Assembly (NCBI GenBank): GCA_049603715.1
Contig: JBMYSW010000012.1
Span: 1 to 64,000 of the forward strand
Source of the DNA: Pontibacterium sp049603715
GTDB taxonomy: Bacteria; Pseudomonadota; Gammaproteobacteria; Pseudomonadales; Balneatricaceae
Length of the DNA: 64,000 nt
Direction of reading: 5' to 3'
Shown here: positions 44,715-53,970 of the stretch, piece after piece
How positions within the stretch are numbered: the first letter of the stretch is position 1
Layout of the letters: every line of letters begins with the position of its first letter
Translations under genes and position numbers: made by a program
The notes under the pieces: model-generated
Databases searched by the model: none
What the model was told of the DNA's origin: nothing
Seen by the model: only the letters and a program-made list of their open reading frames with translations

Positions 44715-46503
44715 GCCCCAAGCAGAAGCGCAAACTAAAGCCACCGCGCAAAGTCGCCAGCGTGCGTTTAAGTTGTTAAGCGAATACGTTTACAAAGACA
44801 AAGCAAAGCTTATTAGCGTGGTGGTGCTGTTAATTTTAGCCACCGCTGCCGATGTTGTTGGCCCTATCATTGGTAAGGTCTATATCGACGACTACCTTAT
44901 GGTCGGCAACTACGACCTATCTGCACTGAGTGGCTTACTGGCCTTGTATCTGGTTACCCAGTTTGGCGCTGCGTGGTTACGCTACCAACAAACCCTGCGC
45001 TGTACCGATATCGCTCTTGATGCGGTTAAAGACATTCGCCGACGCGCCTTTGATCACGTACTCAAGTTGCCTATTAGCTACTTTGATAAAGCGCTAACGG
45101 GCCAAGTCGTGACACGCATTACCAACGACACCGAGTCGATAAAAGACCTGTATGTGCAGTTTTTGTCGGTGGTTTTTGGGAACAGTGTACTGCTCATCGG
45201 CATCCTCATTGCCATGGCTGTGCTCAACATCAAGCTTATGCTCGCCGCCTTGTTGCTCATCCCTGCCGTCGTGGGTCTCATTTATCTTTATGAGCGCTTT
45301 AGTGGCCCCGCGGTACAAGAAGCACGCAGCCTGCGCTCAGACATTAACGGCTTTATTAGCGAGTCGATTTCGGGAATGCCGGTGATTCAAACCAACCGCC
45401 AAACCCAAGCCTTTGGGACAAAGTTCGCCACCATTAATGATGCTTATTATGTCGCTCGCATGCGTACCCTCAGAGCCAGCGCGGCGCTACTGCGCCCGGC
45501 CATTGATCTCATGAGCGTCATTGTGCTGTTAGCGGTGATTACCGCGTTTGGTGTGCAAGTGACCGAGGGCGTAGCCGAAATTGGTGTGCTTTACGCTTAC
45601 CTAAGCTTACTCGGCCGCTTTACGGAGCCTTTGGCCGAGATCACCCAGCGCTTTAACCTATATCAACAAGCTATGGTGGCAGGCGAACGCGTGGACGCGC
45701 TACTCAACAAACCCACACAAATATGGGGCAACCACAGCCGCACGGCACCTGAAGGCGAGCTTATTTTTGAGCAGATGAGTTTTGCCTATCACGCTGACAA
45801 GCCTGTGATTCCCAAACTAGATCTTCGTATTCAGTCCGGCGAGTTTTTTGCCATTGTCGGCCATACAGGTAGCGGTAAAAGCACCCTTTTAAACTTGATG
45901 CTTAATTTCTATCAGCCGCAGCAAGGCCAGCTTTTACTGGATGGGCGACGTTTACAAGACTACAGCCAAAAAGCACTGGCAGACTCGATCGCCTTAGTGC
46001 CACAAGAACCATTTATTATTGCTGGCACCCTTGCCGACAATATTGATATGGGTCGAAACCTCGATAGCGAGGCCATCACCTACGCCGCCGAGCAAGCACA
46101 GCTAAAGCCGTTGATTGAGCAACTACCGCAAGGGCTTAACACCCTGCTAGGCGAACGAGGAACTCGCTTATCCACAGGGCAACGCCAGCAGCTCGTTATT
46201 GCTCGCGCACTCGCCGCCTCTCCAAAAATCTTATTGTTGGACGAAGCCACCGCAAATATCGACACACAAACAGAGCAAGCCGTACAAGCTGCCATTGGCC
46301 AACTGCGAGGCAAAGTTACCTTAATTGTTGTGGCACACCGCCTTTCGACCATCAAAGATGCCGATCGTATTGCCGTTATGGCCAAGGGTGAAGTGATTGA
46401 AATGGGTAGCCACACTCAGTTAATGGGAGATACGGAGGGCACCTACTACTCGATGTATCAGCTACAAAAGCAAGCACAGGCCATTAGCCAAGCGGCCGAA
46501 TAG
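44704..46503 (+). CDS. mdlB: ABC exporter half-transporter, MdlB-like
   Basis: A 599-residue partner of the preceding half-transporter. The start ATG 44704 overlaps the mdlA stop, and the MSTKPQAEAQ start is preferred over an earlier in-frame ATG inside mdlA. It has six helices (about 30-330) and an intact ATPase: Walker A GHTGSGKST, a slightly diverged signature LSTGQRQQ and Walker B LLLDEATANID with the catalytic Glu. The pair therefore has one canonical and one degenerate site, as in other heterodimeric exporters. Confidence 0.88.
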   Translation: MSTKPQAEAQTKATAQSRQRAFKLLSEYVYKDKAKLISVVVLLILATAADVVGPIIGKVYIDDYLMVGNYDLSALSGLLALYLVTQFGAAWLRYQQTLRCTDIALDAVKDIRRRAFDHVLKLPISYFDKALTGQVVTRITNDTESIKDLYVQFLSVVFGNSVLLIGILIAMAVLNIKLMLAALLLIPAVVGLIYLYERFSGPAVQEARSLRSDINGFISESISGMPVIQTNRQTQAFGTKFATINDAYYVARMRTLRASAALLRPAIDLMSVIVLLAVITAFGVQVTEGVAEIGVLYAYLSLLGRFTEPLAEITQRFNLYQQAMVAGERVDALLNKPTQIWGNHSRTAPEGELIFEQMSFAYHADKPVIPKLDLRIQSGEFFAIVGHTGSGKSTLLNLMLNFYQPQQGQLLLDGRRLQDYSQKALADSIALVPQEPFIIAGTLADNIDMGRNLDSEAITYAAEQAQLKPLIEQLPQGLNTLLGERGTRLSTGQRQQLVIARALAASPKILLLDEATANIDTQTEQAVQAAIGQLRGKVTLIVVAHRLSTIKDADRIAVMAKGEVIEMGSHTQLMGDTEGTYYSMYQLQKQAQAISQAAE

Positions 46504-46521
46504 CCAATATCAAACAGCCGC

Positions 46522-46548
46522 AAAAAAAGGGGCCAACGCCCCTTTTTA
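46522..46548 (+). terminator. Terminator of mdlAB
   Basis: AAAGGGGC, short loop, GCCCCTTT then more Ts. The A-run on the left could also serve the convergent parA gene. Confidence 0.85.
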
Positions 46549-46633
46549 TTTGTCTTACTCGTCTAATTGCCTAATGCCCTTTTACGCCCTACTTCTCTAA
46601 TCAACCAGAGCCTGCAAGAACAAGGCTAAGTTT

Positions 46634-47407
46634 CTACAGCGCCTCTAACTCATCAAACAGCGCGATAAACTGCTCACTAAGCTTATGTTTAGGCGCAAAA
46701 TAAATCAGCGGTTTAGACACGTTATGCGACTCTTTCATTTTAACCGACGCAGAAATACGCGAAGCGAGTACCGGTTGATCATCGGCCAGTAGTTCATCAA
46801 TAATCGCGTTAGGCAAACTCGCCCGCGGCTGGTATTGGTTAACCACAATACCTTCAATGACCAATTCGTCATTGTGGTCTTCTTTTACCTCGTGCACATT
46901 TGCGAGCAAGCTGTATAGCGCCTGACGCGCAAACTCGTCACAGTCAAAGGGAATCAAGCAGCCTGTCGCCGCTACCAGCGCCGATAAACTAAAGAAGTTA
47001 AACGCCGGTGGTGTATCGATGTAGATCACCTCAAACTGCTGACTTAGCTTAGCTAAGGCGTCTCGCAGCTTGTAAATTTTGTGCTTTGACTCGAGCTGAG
47101 ATTGTAAGTCCCCAAGGTTATATGCCGACGGCATCACAAATAGGTGTTCATAAGGGGTTGGATGTACAAACTCAGACGGTGCTTGTTTAGACGACTGAAA
47201 ACCCAAGGTTTGCTCAAAAAAGCCGTAAAGATTAGGGCTAACATCGTGGTAGTCTTCGCCCAGTAAATAGTGGGTCGAGTTACATTGGGGATCTAGGTCA
47301 ACCACCAGTGTTTTTTTTCCGCGACTGGCACTAATGGCTGCTAAGTTAACCGCGATACTCGACTTACCCACGCCGCCTTTTTGGTTAAAAACTGCTCGAA
47401 TTTGCAT
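46634..47407 (-). CDS. Orphan ParA-family ATPase
   Basis: A 257-residue MinD/ParA-type protein with the deviant Walker A KGGVGKSS (about 10-17), a Walker A' VVDLDPQCNST and Walker B IYIDTPPAF. There is no parB next to it, and the chromosomal soj-spo0J pair would normally lie beside gidB, so this is a stand-alone ParA. Such orphans position cargo such as chemosensory clusters, flagella or plasmid-like elements. Cargo is unknown here. The AT-rich upstream region carries AAACGTC repeats. It is convergent with mdlB. Confidence 0.88.
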   Translation of the reverse strand: MQIRAVFNQKGGVGKSSIAVNLAAISASRGKKTLVVDLDPQCNSTHYLLGEDYHDVSPNLYGFFEQTLGFQSSKQAPSEFVHPTPYEHLFVMPSAYNLGDLQSQLESKHKIYKLRDALAKLSQQFEVIYIDTPPAFNFFSLSALVAATGCLIPFDCDEFARQALYSLLANVHEVKEDHNDELVIEGIVVNQYQPRASLPNAIIDELLADDQPVLASRISASVKMKESHNVSKPLIYFAPKHKLSEQFIALFDELEAL

Positions 47408-47788
47408 TTATAACTCCCTCATAAAACTTGCGGTTATGCTTAGCAATATGGCCAAATATTCTAGAAACGTCAATCAAAAAGCCTAGAAACTGCGGCAAAC
47501 GTCTAAAAAAACTAAAAAAATCTGTACAAGGGCATAAAAGATGCTACTTTTTGACTAGAGCCCCTGCAAATTTGCAAAAAACGTCGGCAAACGTCGGCAA
47601 ACGTGGTTTTAAAAAACAAAAACTCAACCACTTATAGACAGGCTCAACCGAGATATGCAAAACTATGCAGTCACTAACCTAATTACGCTCGTTTAGGCAG
47701 CGTGTAATTCCAGTCAGTCACTGGCTGGTTTTATGGTGCGCCTGAACAGCATTCACCACCTTTTGTAAATCTGAGAACAGAGACACAC
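47408..47788. other. AT-rich region between parA and accB
   Basis: About 380 bases of divergent promoter sequence. It contains the AAACGTC repeats (47465-47605) and a short hairpin (CCAGTCAGTCACTGGCTGG, about 47709-47727). The 69-codon frame seen here is low-complexity and unlikely to be a gene. Confidence 0.5.
47465..47605. repeat. Five AAACGT(C) repeats upstream of parA
   Basis: AAACGTC occurs at 47465-47471, 47497-47503, 47579-47585 and 47589-47595, and AAACGTG at 47599-47605. The last three form a 10-bp tandem (ACGTCGGCAA twice, then ACGT), and GGCAAACGTC recurs at 47494-47503. They could be binding sites for ParA or a partner protein, or operators for parA or accB. Confidence 0.6.
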
Positions 47789-48253
47789 ATGGACATTCGC
47801 AAAGTTAAGAAGTTGATCGAACTGCTTGAAGAATCCAACATCAATGAAATTGAAATCAAAGAAGGCGAAGAGTCCGTTCGCATCAGCCGTGGTGGTAGCC
47901 TAGTATCCGCTCCTGCGGTTCAATACACTGCTGCGCCTGCCGCTGCACCCGCTCCGGCAGCTGCTGCACCTGCTCCGGCGGCAGCTCCAGAAGCGGCACC
48001 TGCTGCTCCTGAATCGACTGGCCACGTTATTTCTTCTCCAATGGTCGGCACTTTCTACCGTTCTCCGTCACCAAGCTCACCTGCGTTCATCGAAGTAGGT
48101 CAAACTGTTAAAGCGGGCGACGTTATCTGCATCGTAGAAGCAATGAAGATGATGAACCAAATCGAAGCAGACAAGTCTGGCATCATCGAAGCGATCCTAG
48201 TTGAAGACGGCCAGCCGGTTGAATTTGATCAGCCACTAGTAACTATCGTCTAA
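47789..48253 (+). CDS. accB: Biotin carboxyl carrier protein of acetyl-CoA carboxylase
   Basis: AccB carries biotin in the first step of fatty-acid synthesis. The 154-residue protein has an N-terminal domain, a flexible Ala/Pro-rich linker (about 50-75) and a C-terminal biotinyl domain with the biotinylated Lys in EAMKMMNQIEAD and the thumb GTFYRSPSPSSPAF. It lies 29 bases before accC. Confidence 0.97.
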   Translation: MDIRKVKKLIELLEESNINEIEIKEGEESVRISRGGSLVSAPAVQYTAAPAAAPAPAAAAPAPAAAPEAAPAAPESTGHVISSPMVGTFYRSPSPSSPAFIEVGQTVKAGDVICIVEAMKMMNQIEADKSGIIEAILVEDGQPVEFDQPLVTIV

Positions 48254-48282
48254 CTGCCCGTTTAGCAACCGAGGATATCCAG

Positions 48283-49623
48283 ATGCTGGAAAAAATCGTT
48301 ATTGCCAACCGTGGCGAAATCGCACTCCGTATCTTGCGTGCCTGTAAAGAGCTTGGCATCAAAACTGTTGCCATTCACTCTGTGGCAGACCGAGACCTAA
48401 TGCATGTTCGTCTAGCCGACGAAGCCGTTTGTATTGGTCCAGCACCATCGCCTGCAAGCTACCTAAACATCCCAGCGATTATCAGCGCTGCCGAAGTAAC
48501 CGACGCTATGGGTATTCACCCTGGCTACGGCTTCCTTGCAGAAAACGCTGACTTTGCTGAGCAAGTAGAACGTTCTGGCTTCCAGTTCATTGGCCCAAAA
48601 GCAGAAACCATTCGCCTAATGGGTGACAAGGTTTCAGCGATTGAAGCCATGCAAAAAGCTGGCGTACCAACAGTACCGGGTTCTGACGGCGCATTGCCAA
48701 CCGACCCAGACGAAGTTCGCGCGATTGCTCAACGCATTGGTTACCCAGTGATCATCAAAGCCGCTGCAGGTGGCGGTGGTCGTGGTATGCGTGTGGTTCA
48801 CTCAGAAGCCTCTCTGTTGAACTCTATCCACGTTACTCAGTCAGAAGCCGCCGCTGCATTCGGCGACGATACTGTGTACATGGAGAAGTTCCTTGAGAAC
48901 CCACGTCACGTAGAAGTTCAAGTATTGGCCGACGGTCAAGGCAGCGCGATTCACCTTTACGACCGTGACTGCTCAATGCAGCGCCGTCACCAAAAGGTGG
49001 TTGAAGAAGCGCCAGCACCTCATCTAGATCCTGAAGCACGCGCTCAGGTTCTACAAGCGTGTGTTGATGCGTGTATCGAAATTGGTTACCGCGGCGCAGG
49101 TACTTTTGAGTTCTTGTACGAAAACGGCGGCTTCTACTTCATCGAAATGAACACCCGTGTTCAGGTAGAGCACCCTGTAACTGAGATGATCACTGGCATC
49201 GACATTGTGAAAGAGCAGCTACGCATTGCTTCTGGCATGCCACTGTCTATTAAACAAGAAGATGTGAAAATCCTTGGTCACTCGTTCGAGTGTCGTATCA
49301 ACGCAGAAGATCCAAAAACCTTCTTGCCAAGCCCAGGCCCTGTGAAGCACTTCCACGCTCCAGGCGGCCCAGGTATTCGTGTTGATTCACACTTGTACAG
49401 CGGTTACACCGTACCGCCTCACTACGACTCATTGATCGCTAAGGTCATCAGTTTTGGTGAAGACCGTGCAACAGCGCTTACTCGTATGAAGAATGCACTA
49501 GACGAGACTTTCATTGAAGGCATTCGCACTAACATCCCTCTTCACTTGGACATCGCACGCGATGCAAACTTCCAAGCGGGTGGTGTTAACATTCATTACC
49601 TAGAGAAAAAGCTCGGCCTATAA
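48283..49623 (+). CDS. accC: Biotin carboxylase of acetyl-CoA carboxylase
   Basis: A 446-residue ATP-grasp enzyme that carboxylates AccB biotin. It has the IANRGEIALRI start, the GIHPGYGFLAENADFA motif, the glycine-rich KAAAGGGGRGMR and the catalytic FIEMNTRVQVEHPVTE. A strong terminator follows, so accBC form one unit. Confidence 0.97.
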   Translation: MLEKIVIANRGEIALRILRACKELGIKTVAIHSVADRDLMHVRLADEAVCIGPAPSPASYLNIPAIISAAEVTDAMGIHPGYGFLAENADFAEQVERSGFQFIGPKAETIRLMGDKVSAIEAMQKAGVPTVPGSDGALPTDPDEVRAIAQRIGYPVIIKAAAGGGGRGMRVVHSEASLLNSIHVTQSEAAAAFGDDTVYMEKFLENPRHVEVQVLADGQGSAIHLYDRDCSMQRRHQKVVEEAPAPHLDPEARAQVLQACVDACIEIGYRGAGTFEFLYENGGFYFIEMNTRVQVEHPVTEMITGIDIVKEQLRIASGMPLSIKQEDVKILGHSFECRINAEDPKTFLPSPGPVKHFHAPGGPGIRVDSHLYSGYTVPPHYDSLIAKVISFGEDRATALTRMKNALDETFIEGIRTNIPLHLDIARDANFQAGGVNIHYLEKKLGL

Positions 49624-49640
49624 TTTGCCATAGCTTAGTC

Positions 49641-49680
49641 AAAGCCCAAGCGTCTTTTAGTAGGTGCTTGGGCTTTTTTA
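49641..49680 (+). terminator. Terminator of accBC
   Basis: AAAGCCCAAGC (49641-49651) pairs with GCTTGGGCTTT (49666-49676), followed by Ts. Confidence 0.9.
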
Positions 49681-49752
49681 TTGGCCATTTCTGGCCCATC
49701 AGCGCCGCCGCGCTATATACTGTAAAACCGCTCGTTAACTTGGAAGTTTTTT

Positions 49753-50646
49753 ATGCCTTGGTTACAAATCAACATCACTACCGTACCTAGCCGCGCCGAA
49801 TCGTTTGAAGATATTCTCCTTGCCGCGGGTTGTGCAGCTGTTACCTACAAAGACAACCAAGACCAACCTATTTTTGAGCCCGAACTAGGGACAACCCCTT
49901 TGTGGGATAGCACGGTCATTACTGGCTTATTTGCCGCCGAGCAAGATTTAGATAAAACCCTTGAGTTTATTAAGCAAGCCCAAGAGCAGCTGTTCCCCGA
50001 TGTACCGCTCGCACCTGTACAAGCAGAAATTCTGGAAGATAAAGACTGGGAACGCACTTGGATGGATGGCTACAAGCCGATGCGCTTTGGCGAACGCCTG
50101 TGGGTTTGCCCAAGTTGGATGGAGCCACCGGAACCAACAGCAGCCAACCTAATGCTAGACCCAGGCCTTGCGTTTGGTACGGGCACGCACCCAACCACCG
50201 CCTTGTGTTTGGAATGGTTAGACAGCCAAGAGCTGAAAGATAAAAACATCACCGACTTTGGTTGCGGCTCTGGTATCTTAGGCATCGCTGCCTTGTTGTT
50301 AGGCGCCAAGCATGTGTTAGCCATTGATATTGACCCACAAGCCTTGCAAGCCACGCTAGATAACTTAGAGCGAAACAAGCTCGCACTGTCGACTCTAGAC
50401 GCGTTTTTGCCCGAAAAAGCGCCAAGCGCACAAACCGAAGTATTGGTTGCGAACATTTTGGCAGGCCCACTCATTGAGCTTGCGCCACAAATTAGCGAAC
50501 GTGTTTCCGTGGGCGGCAAACTTTGCTTATCAGGTTTGTTAGAGCACCAAGGTAACGAAATTTTAGAGACCTACAGCCAGTGGTTCCAACTCGACGAGCC
50601 AAAAATCAACGATGGTTGGATTCGCGTAACCGGCACCAAACGATAG
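49753..50646 (+). CDS. prmA: Ribosomal protein L11 methyltransferase PrmA
   Basis: PrmA trimethylates L11 at several lysine and N-terminal amines. The 297-residue protein has an N-terminal recognition domain (about 1-100), the linker DPGLAFGTGTHPTT, and a SAM-binding domain with DFGCGSGILGIAAL and the catalytic VANILAGPL. It precedes dusB-fis in many gammaproteobacteria, as here. Confidence 0.96.
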   Translation: MPWLQINITTVPSRAESFEDILLAAGCAAVTYKDNQDQPIFEPELGTTPLWDSTVITGLFAAEQDLDKTLEFIKQAQEQLFPDVPLAPVQAEILEDKDWERTWMDGYKPMRFGERLWVCPSWMEPPEPTAANLMLDPGLAFGTGTHPTTALCLEWLDSQELKDKNITDFGCGSGILGIAALLLGAKHVLAIDIDPQALQATLDNLERNKLALSTLDAFLPEKAPSAQTEVLVANILAGPLIELAPQISERVSVGGKLCLSGLLEHQGNEILETYSQWFQLDEPKINDGWIRVTGTKR

Positions 50647-50952
50647 CCCACTCGCATTTATCGTTTCCCTTGGTGCGTCTCATGCGCCAAGGGTTTACAC
50701 CTCGCCTTCTTTGTTTTTCATCACCAATACGCCACCTATCTCAACCGCTGCCACAACGACACGTAACATAAGGAAGATTACCGCGCTTGAACCTCACTCG
50801 CCGCGATAGTCAAGCCAAACTGTTCAAAAAATCATCAAAAAACGTCTTGGTCTCACCGCGTTACAAGAGTATTATTGTCGCCCTTCCTTTTAACTCTTTT
50901 TATGGGCTTTTTTAAGCTCGTAGGAAGCTATTGTCTTTAATTAAAGGTAGCG
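50647..50952. other. Intergenic region between prmA and dusB
   Basis: A 306-base region. It opens with a hairpin (CCCTTGGTGC at 50667-50676, GCGCCAAGGG at 50684-50693, then TTT) that probably terminates prmA transcripts. No gene is seen in the rest, which should contain the dusB-fis promoter. Confidence 0.5.
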
Positions 50953-51939
50953 ATGTTTCAAATAGGCCCCTACACCATCCAACAACGCACAGTACTTGCA
51001 CCTATGGCCGGTATTACCGACCAGCCGTTTCGCAAGCTTTGCCGCGAATACGGAGCGGGCCTTGTTGTATCTGAAATGGTCACGTCCGACACCCGCTTGT
51101 GGAACTCTCGCAAGTCGGCGTATCGCCTTAACCATACAGGCGATGCCGAACCTGTCTCGGTACAAATTGCAGGCTCCGAACCCGAACAGATGGCCGAAGC
51201 GGCGCAGCTTAACGTTGAACGTGGCGCGCAAATCATCGACATCAACATGGGCTGCCCTGCTAAAAAAGTTTGTAACAAGGCTGCAGGTTCTGCGTTGTTA
51301 AAGGACGAGCCCTTAGTACGCGATATTCTATCGGCGGTGGTTAACGCGGTAGATGTTCCCGTTACGCTTAAGTTTCGAACTGGCTGGAGCCAAGAGCAAA
51401 AAAATGCCACCACCATTGCCCGCATGGCAGAGGATATTGGCATTAGCGCTTTGGCACTGCACGGGCGCACGCGCGCGTGTGGTTACAAAGGCCAAGCCGA
51501 ATACGACACCATCGCAAAGGTAAAACAAGCAGTCGGCATTCCTGTGTTTGCCAATGGCGATATTACCGACGGCGTCACTGCCAAAGCTGTGCTCGACCAC
51601 ACGGGCGCAGACGCAGTGATGATTGGCCGAGGCGCGCAAGGACGCCCTTGGGTATTTCGCGAAATAAACCACTTTTTAAAGACAGGGGAGGTTCTGGATG
51701 CCCCTTCATTGGATGAAGTACATGCAGTACTGAGCAGACACTTAAATGCTTTACACCAGTTTTATGGTGATTACTTAGGTGTTCGCATCGCCCGTAAGCA
51801 TGTCAATTGGTACCTGCAATACCACGCGCAAGGCAAAGCCTTTCGCAAAACGTTTAATATGTTAGAAACAACCTGCGAGCAAGTTGCCGCGATTGATCAA
51901 TTTTTCGATCAAGCCCGCGCCAGCGAACTCGTAGCCTGA
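50953..51939 (+). CDS. dusB: tRNA-dihydrouridine synthase B
   Basis: An FMN-dependent enzyme that reduces uridines in the tRNA D-loop. The 328-residue protein has the LAPMAGITDQPFR start, the active-site INMGCPAKKVCNKAAGSAL with the catalytic Cys, the ALHGRTRACGYKG motif and GADAVMIGRGAQGRPW. Next to fis, as in the conserved dusB-fis operon. Confidence 0.97.
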   Translation: MFQIGPYTIQQRTVLAPMAGITDQPFRKLCREYGAGLVVSEMVTSDTRLWNSRKSAYRLNHTGDAEPVSVQIAGSEPEQMAEAAQLNVERGAQIIDINMGCPAKKVCNKAAGSALLKDEPLVRDILSAVVNAVDVPVTLKFRTGWSQEQKNATTIARMAEDIGISALALHGRTRACGYKGQAEYDTIAKVKQAVGIPVFANGDITDGVTAKAVLDHTGADAVMIGRGAQGRPWVFREINHFLKTGEVLDAPSLDEVHAVLSRHLNALHQFYGDYLGVRIARKHVNWYLQYHAQGKAFRKTFNMLETTCEQVAAIDQFFDQARASELVA

Positions 51940-51946
51940 TTTAAGA

Positions 51947-52264
51947 TTGAGTTTAAAAGTGACCAACGAAATCCAAAACACTATGCAAGACAGCGAAATT
52001 TCGGTAAACGACAAGGCGTTTGCGCAAGAGTCTAACGACCTATCTTTACGCCAACACATCGAACACTCTATGCGCCATTACTTTGACCACCTAGACGGTC
52101 AAGACGCGAAAGACGTGTACGAGTTAGTGATGTCTGAAATCGAAGCACCCTTGCTTGAAGTTGTGATGGCATATACCAAAGACAACCAAACGCGCGCCTC
52201 AGAGGTGCTTGGGCTAAACCGAGGCACACTTCGTAAAAAGCTAAAACGTTACGACTTGCTGTAA
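51947..52264 (+). CDS. fis: Nucleoid-associated DNA-bending protein Fis
   Basis: Fis shapes the nucleoid and activates rRNA promoters in fast growth. The C-terminal half is nearly invariant: NQTRASEVLGLNRGTLRKKLK forms the helix-turn-helix, and the YELVMSEIEAPLL helix precedes it. The start is uncertain: TTG 51947 (105 residues), GTG 51959 or ATG 51983 (93 residues) are possible and none has a strong ribosome-binding site. It lies 7 bases after dusB, so coupling may help translation. Confidence 0.93.
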   Translation: MSLKVTNEIQNTMQDSEISVNDKAFAQESNDLSLRQHIEHSMRHYFDHLDGQDAKDVYELVMSEIEAPLLEVVMAYTKDNQTRASEVLGLNRGTLRKKLKRYDLL

Positions 52265-52326
52265 GACCTCACTCCGCAGTGGCTTAACCCAACTAACGCA
52301 TAAAATTATTTTCAGGAACTCGTGTA

Positions 52327-53904
52327 ATGACAACCAACGTCACCCCTGTTCGTCGCGCACTGATTAGCGTATCCGACAAAAACGGTATTGTAGAGTTTGC
52401 TCGCAGCTTGAGCGAACGTGGTATTGAAATTTTATCTACTGGCGGCACTTACAAGCTGCTGTGCGACAATGATATTGCTGCCATTGAAGTCTCTGATTAC
52501 ACGGGCTTCCCTGAAATGATGGACGGTCGTGTTAAGACCCTTCACCCTAAAATCCACGGTGGCATCCTAGGCCGTCGCGGTAAAGACGACGAAGTAATGT
52601 CTGCGCATGAAATCACTGCGATCGACATGGTTGTAGTTAACCTATACCCATTCGCGCAAACCATCGCTCGCCCAGATTGTGACCTGCCTATGGCGATTGA
52701 AAACATCGACATCGGTGGCCCAACTATGGTTCGCTCTGCTGCAAAAAACCACAATGACGTTGCAATTGTTGTAAACGCGTCTGACTACGATAGCGTGATT
52801 GCTGAGTACGACGAAAACCAAGGCCTGACTTACAACACTCGCTTCGACCTAGCCGTTAAAGCCTTCGAGCACACTGCTGCTTACGACGGCATGATTGCTA
52901 ACTACTTGGGCACTATGGTTGGCGAAGCTGAAGAGCCAAGCGCTTTCCCACGTACCTTCAACACTCAGTTCAACAAAGTACAAGACATGCGCTACGGTGA
53001 GAACCCTCACCAAAAAGCGGCGTTCTACGTTGAAGCTAACCCAGGCGAAGCCAGCGTTTCGACGGCAACTCAGCTTCAAGGTAAGGCTCTTTCGTTCAAC
53101 AACGTTGCCGACACCGACGCTGCGCTTGAGTGTGTAAAAGCCTTTGAAGCACCTGCTTGTGTGATCGTTAAGCACGCAAACCCATGTGGTGTTGCGGTTT
53201 CTGACAACATTCTTAATGCCTACGAGCGCGCTTACCAAACAGACCCAACGTCTGCATTTGGTGGCATCATCGCTTTCAACCGCGAGCTAGACGCAGCAAC
53301 CGCTAAAGCGATTATCGATCGTCAATTCGTTGAAGTAATCATCGCACCTACCGTTAGTGCTGAAGCCTCTGCATTGGTAGCGGCTAAGCCAAACGTTCGT
53401 CTATTGGCATGTGGCCAATGGCCAGCTGAGCGCGTACCAAGCCTAAACTACAAGCGTGTAAACGGCGGCCTATTGGTACAAGACGAAGACCAAGGCATCA
53501 TCACTGCTGACGACCTTAAAGTGGTTTCGGCTCGTGTACCTACTGAGCAAGAAATTCGCGACCTATTGTTCTGCTGGGACGTAGCCAAGTTCGTTAAATC
53601 TAACGCTATTGTTTACGCACGCGACGGTCAAACCATCGGTATCGGTGCAGGCCAAATGAGCCGCGTATACAGTGCACGTATCGCGGGTATTAAAGCGGCT
53701 GACGAAGGCCTAGAAGTTAAAGGTTCTGTTATGGCCTCTGACGCTTTCTTCCCATTCCGCGACGGTATCGACTCAGCTGCGGCTGCAGGCGTAAGCGCAG
53801 TGATTCAGCCGGGCGGCTCAATGCGCGACCAAGAAGTCATCGACGCAGCGAACGAACACGGCTTAGCCATGGTGTTCACCGGCATGCGCCACTTCCGCCA
53901 CTAA
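52327..53904 (+). CDS. purH: Bifunctional purine biosynthesis protein PurH
   Basis: A 525-residue fusion of AICAR transformylase and IMP cyclohydrolase, the last two steps to IMP. The N-terminal MGS-like domain (about 10-150) has STGGTYKLL and the GRVKTLHPKIHGG motif. The C-terminal domain has the catalytic KHANPCG. It precedes purD. Confidence 0.97.
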   Translation: MTTNVTPVRRALISVSDKNGIVEFARSLSERGIEILSTGGTYKLLCDNDIAAIEVSDYTGFPEMMDGRVKTLHPKIHGGILGRRGKDDEVMSAHEITAIDMVVVNLYPFAQTIARPDCDLPMAIENIDIGGPTMVRSAAKNHNDVAIVVNASDYDSVIAEYDENQGLTYNTRFDLAVKAFEHTAAYDGMIANYLGTMVGEAEEPSAFPRTFNTQFNKVQDMRYGENPHQKAAFYVEANPGEASVSTATQLQGKALSFNNVADTDAALECVKAFEAPACVIVKHANPCGVAVSDNILNAYERAYQTDPTSAFGGIIAFNRELDAATAKAIIDRQFVEVIIAPTVSAEASALVAAKPNVRLLACGQWPAERVPSLNYKRVNGGLLVQDEDQGIITADDLKVVSARVPTEQEIRDLLFCWDVAKFVKSNAIVYARDGQTIGIGAGQMSRVYSARIAGIKAADEGLEVKGSVMASDAFFPFRDGIDSAAAAGVSAVIQPGGSMRDQEVIDAANEHGLAMVFTGMRHFRH

Positions 53905-53912
53905 TTATATTT

Positions 53913-53946
53913 CGGCTTAGTGAGCCTTGCTCCTAAGCCGTTTTTA
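53913..53946 (+). terminator. Terminator-like hairpin between purH and purD
   Basis: CGGCTTAG (53913-53920) pairs with CTAAGCCG (53933-53940), then TTTTTATTTT. It separates the two purine genes. Confidence 0.8.
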
Positions 53947-53970
53947 TTTTACGTATTAGGTAATTAAAAC

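Noticed and set aside
47581..47605. Tandem ACGTCGGCAA as a CRISPR-like or transposon end
   Set aside because: Unit length is only 10 bases with two and a half copies, no spacers, no cas genes and no transposase nearby.
47428..47637. 69-codon frame upstream of accB
   Set aside because: It is a low-complexity lysine/asparagine-rich product of the AAACGTC repeats and A-runs. No ribosome-binding site is visible.
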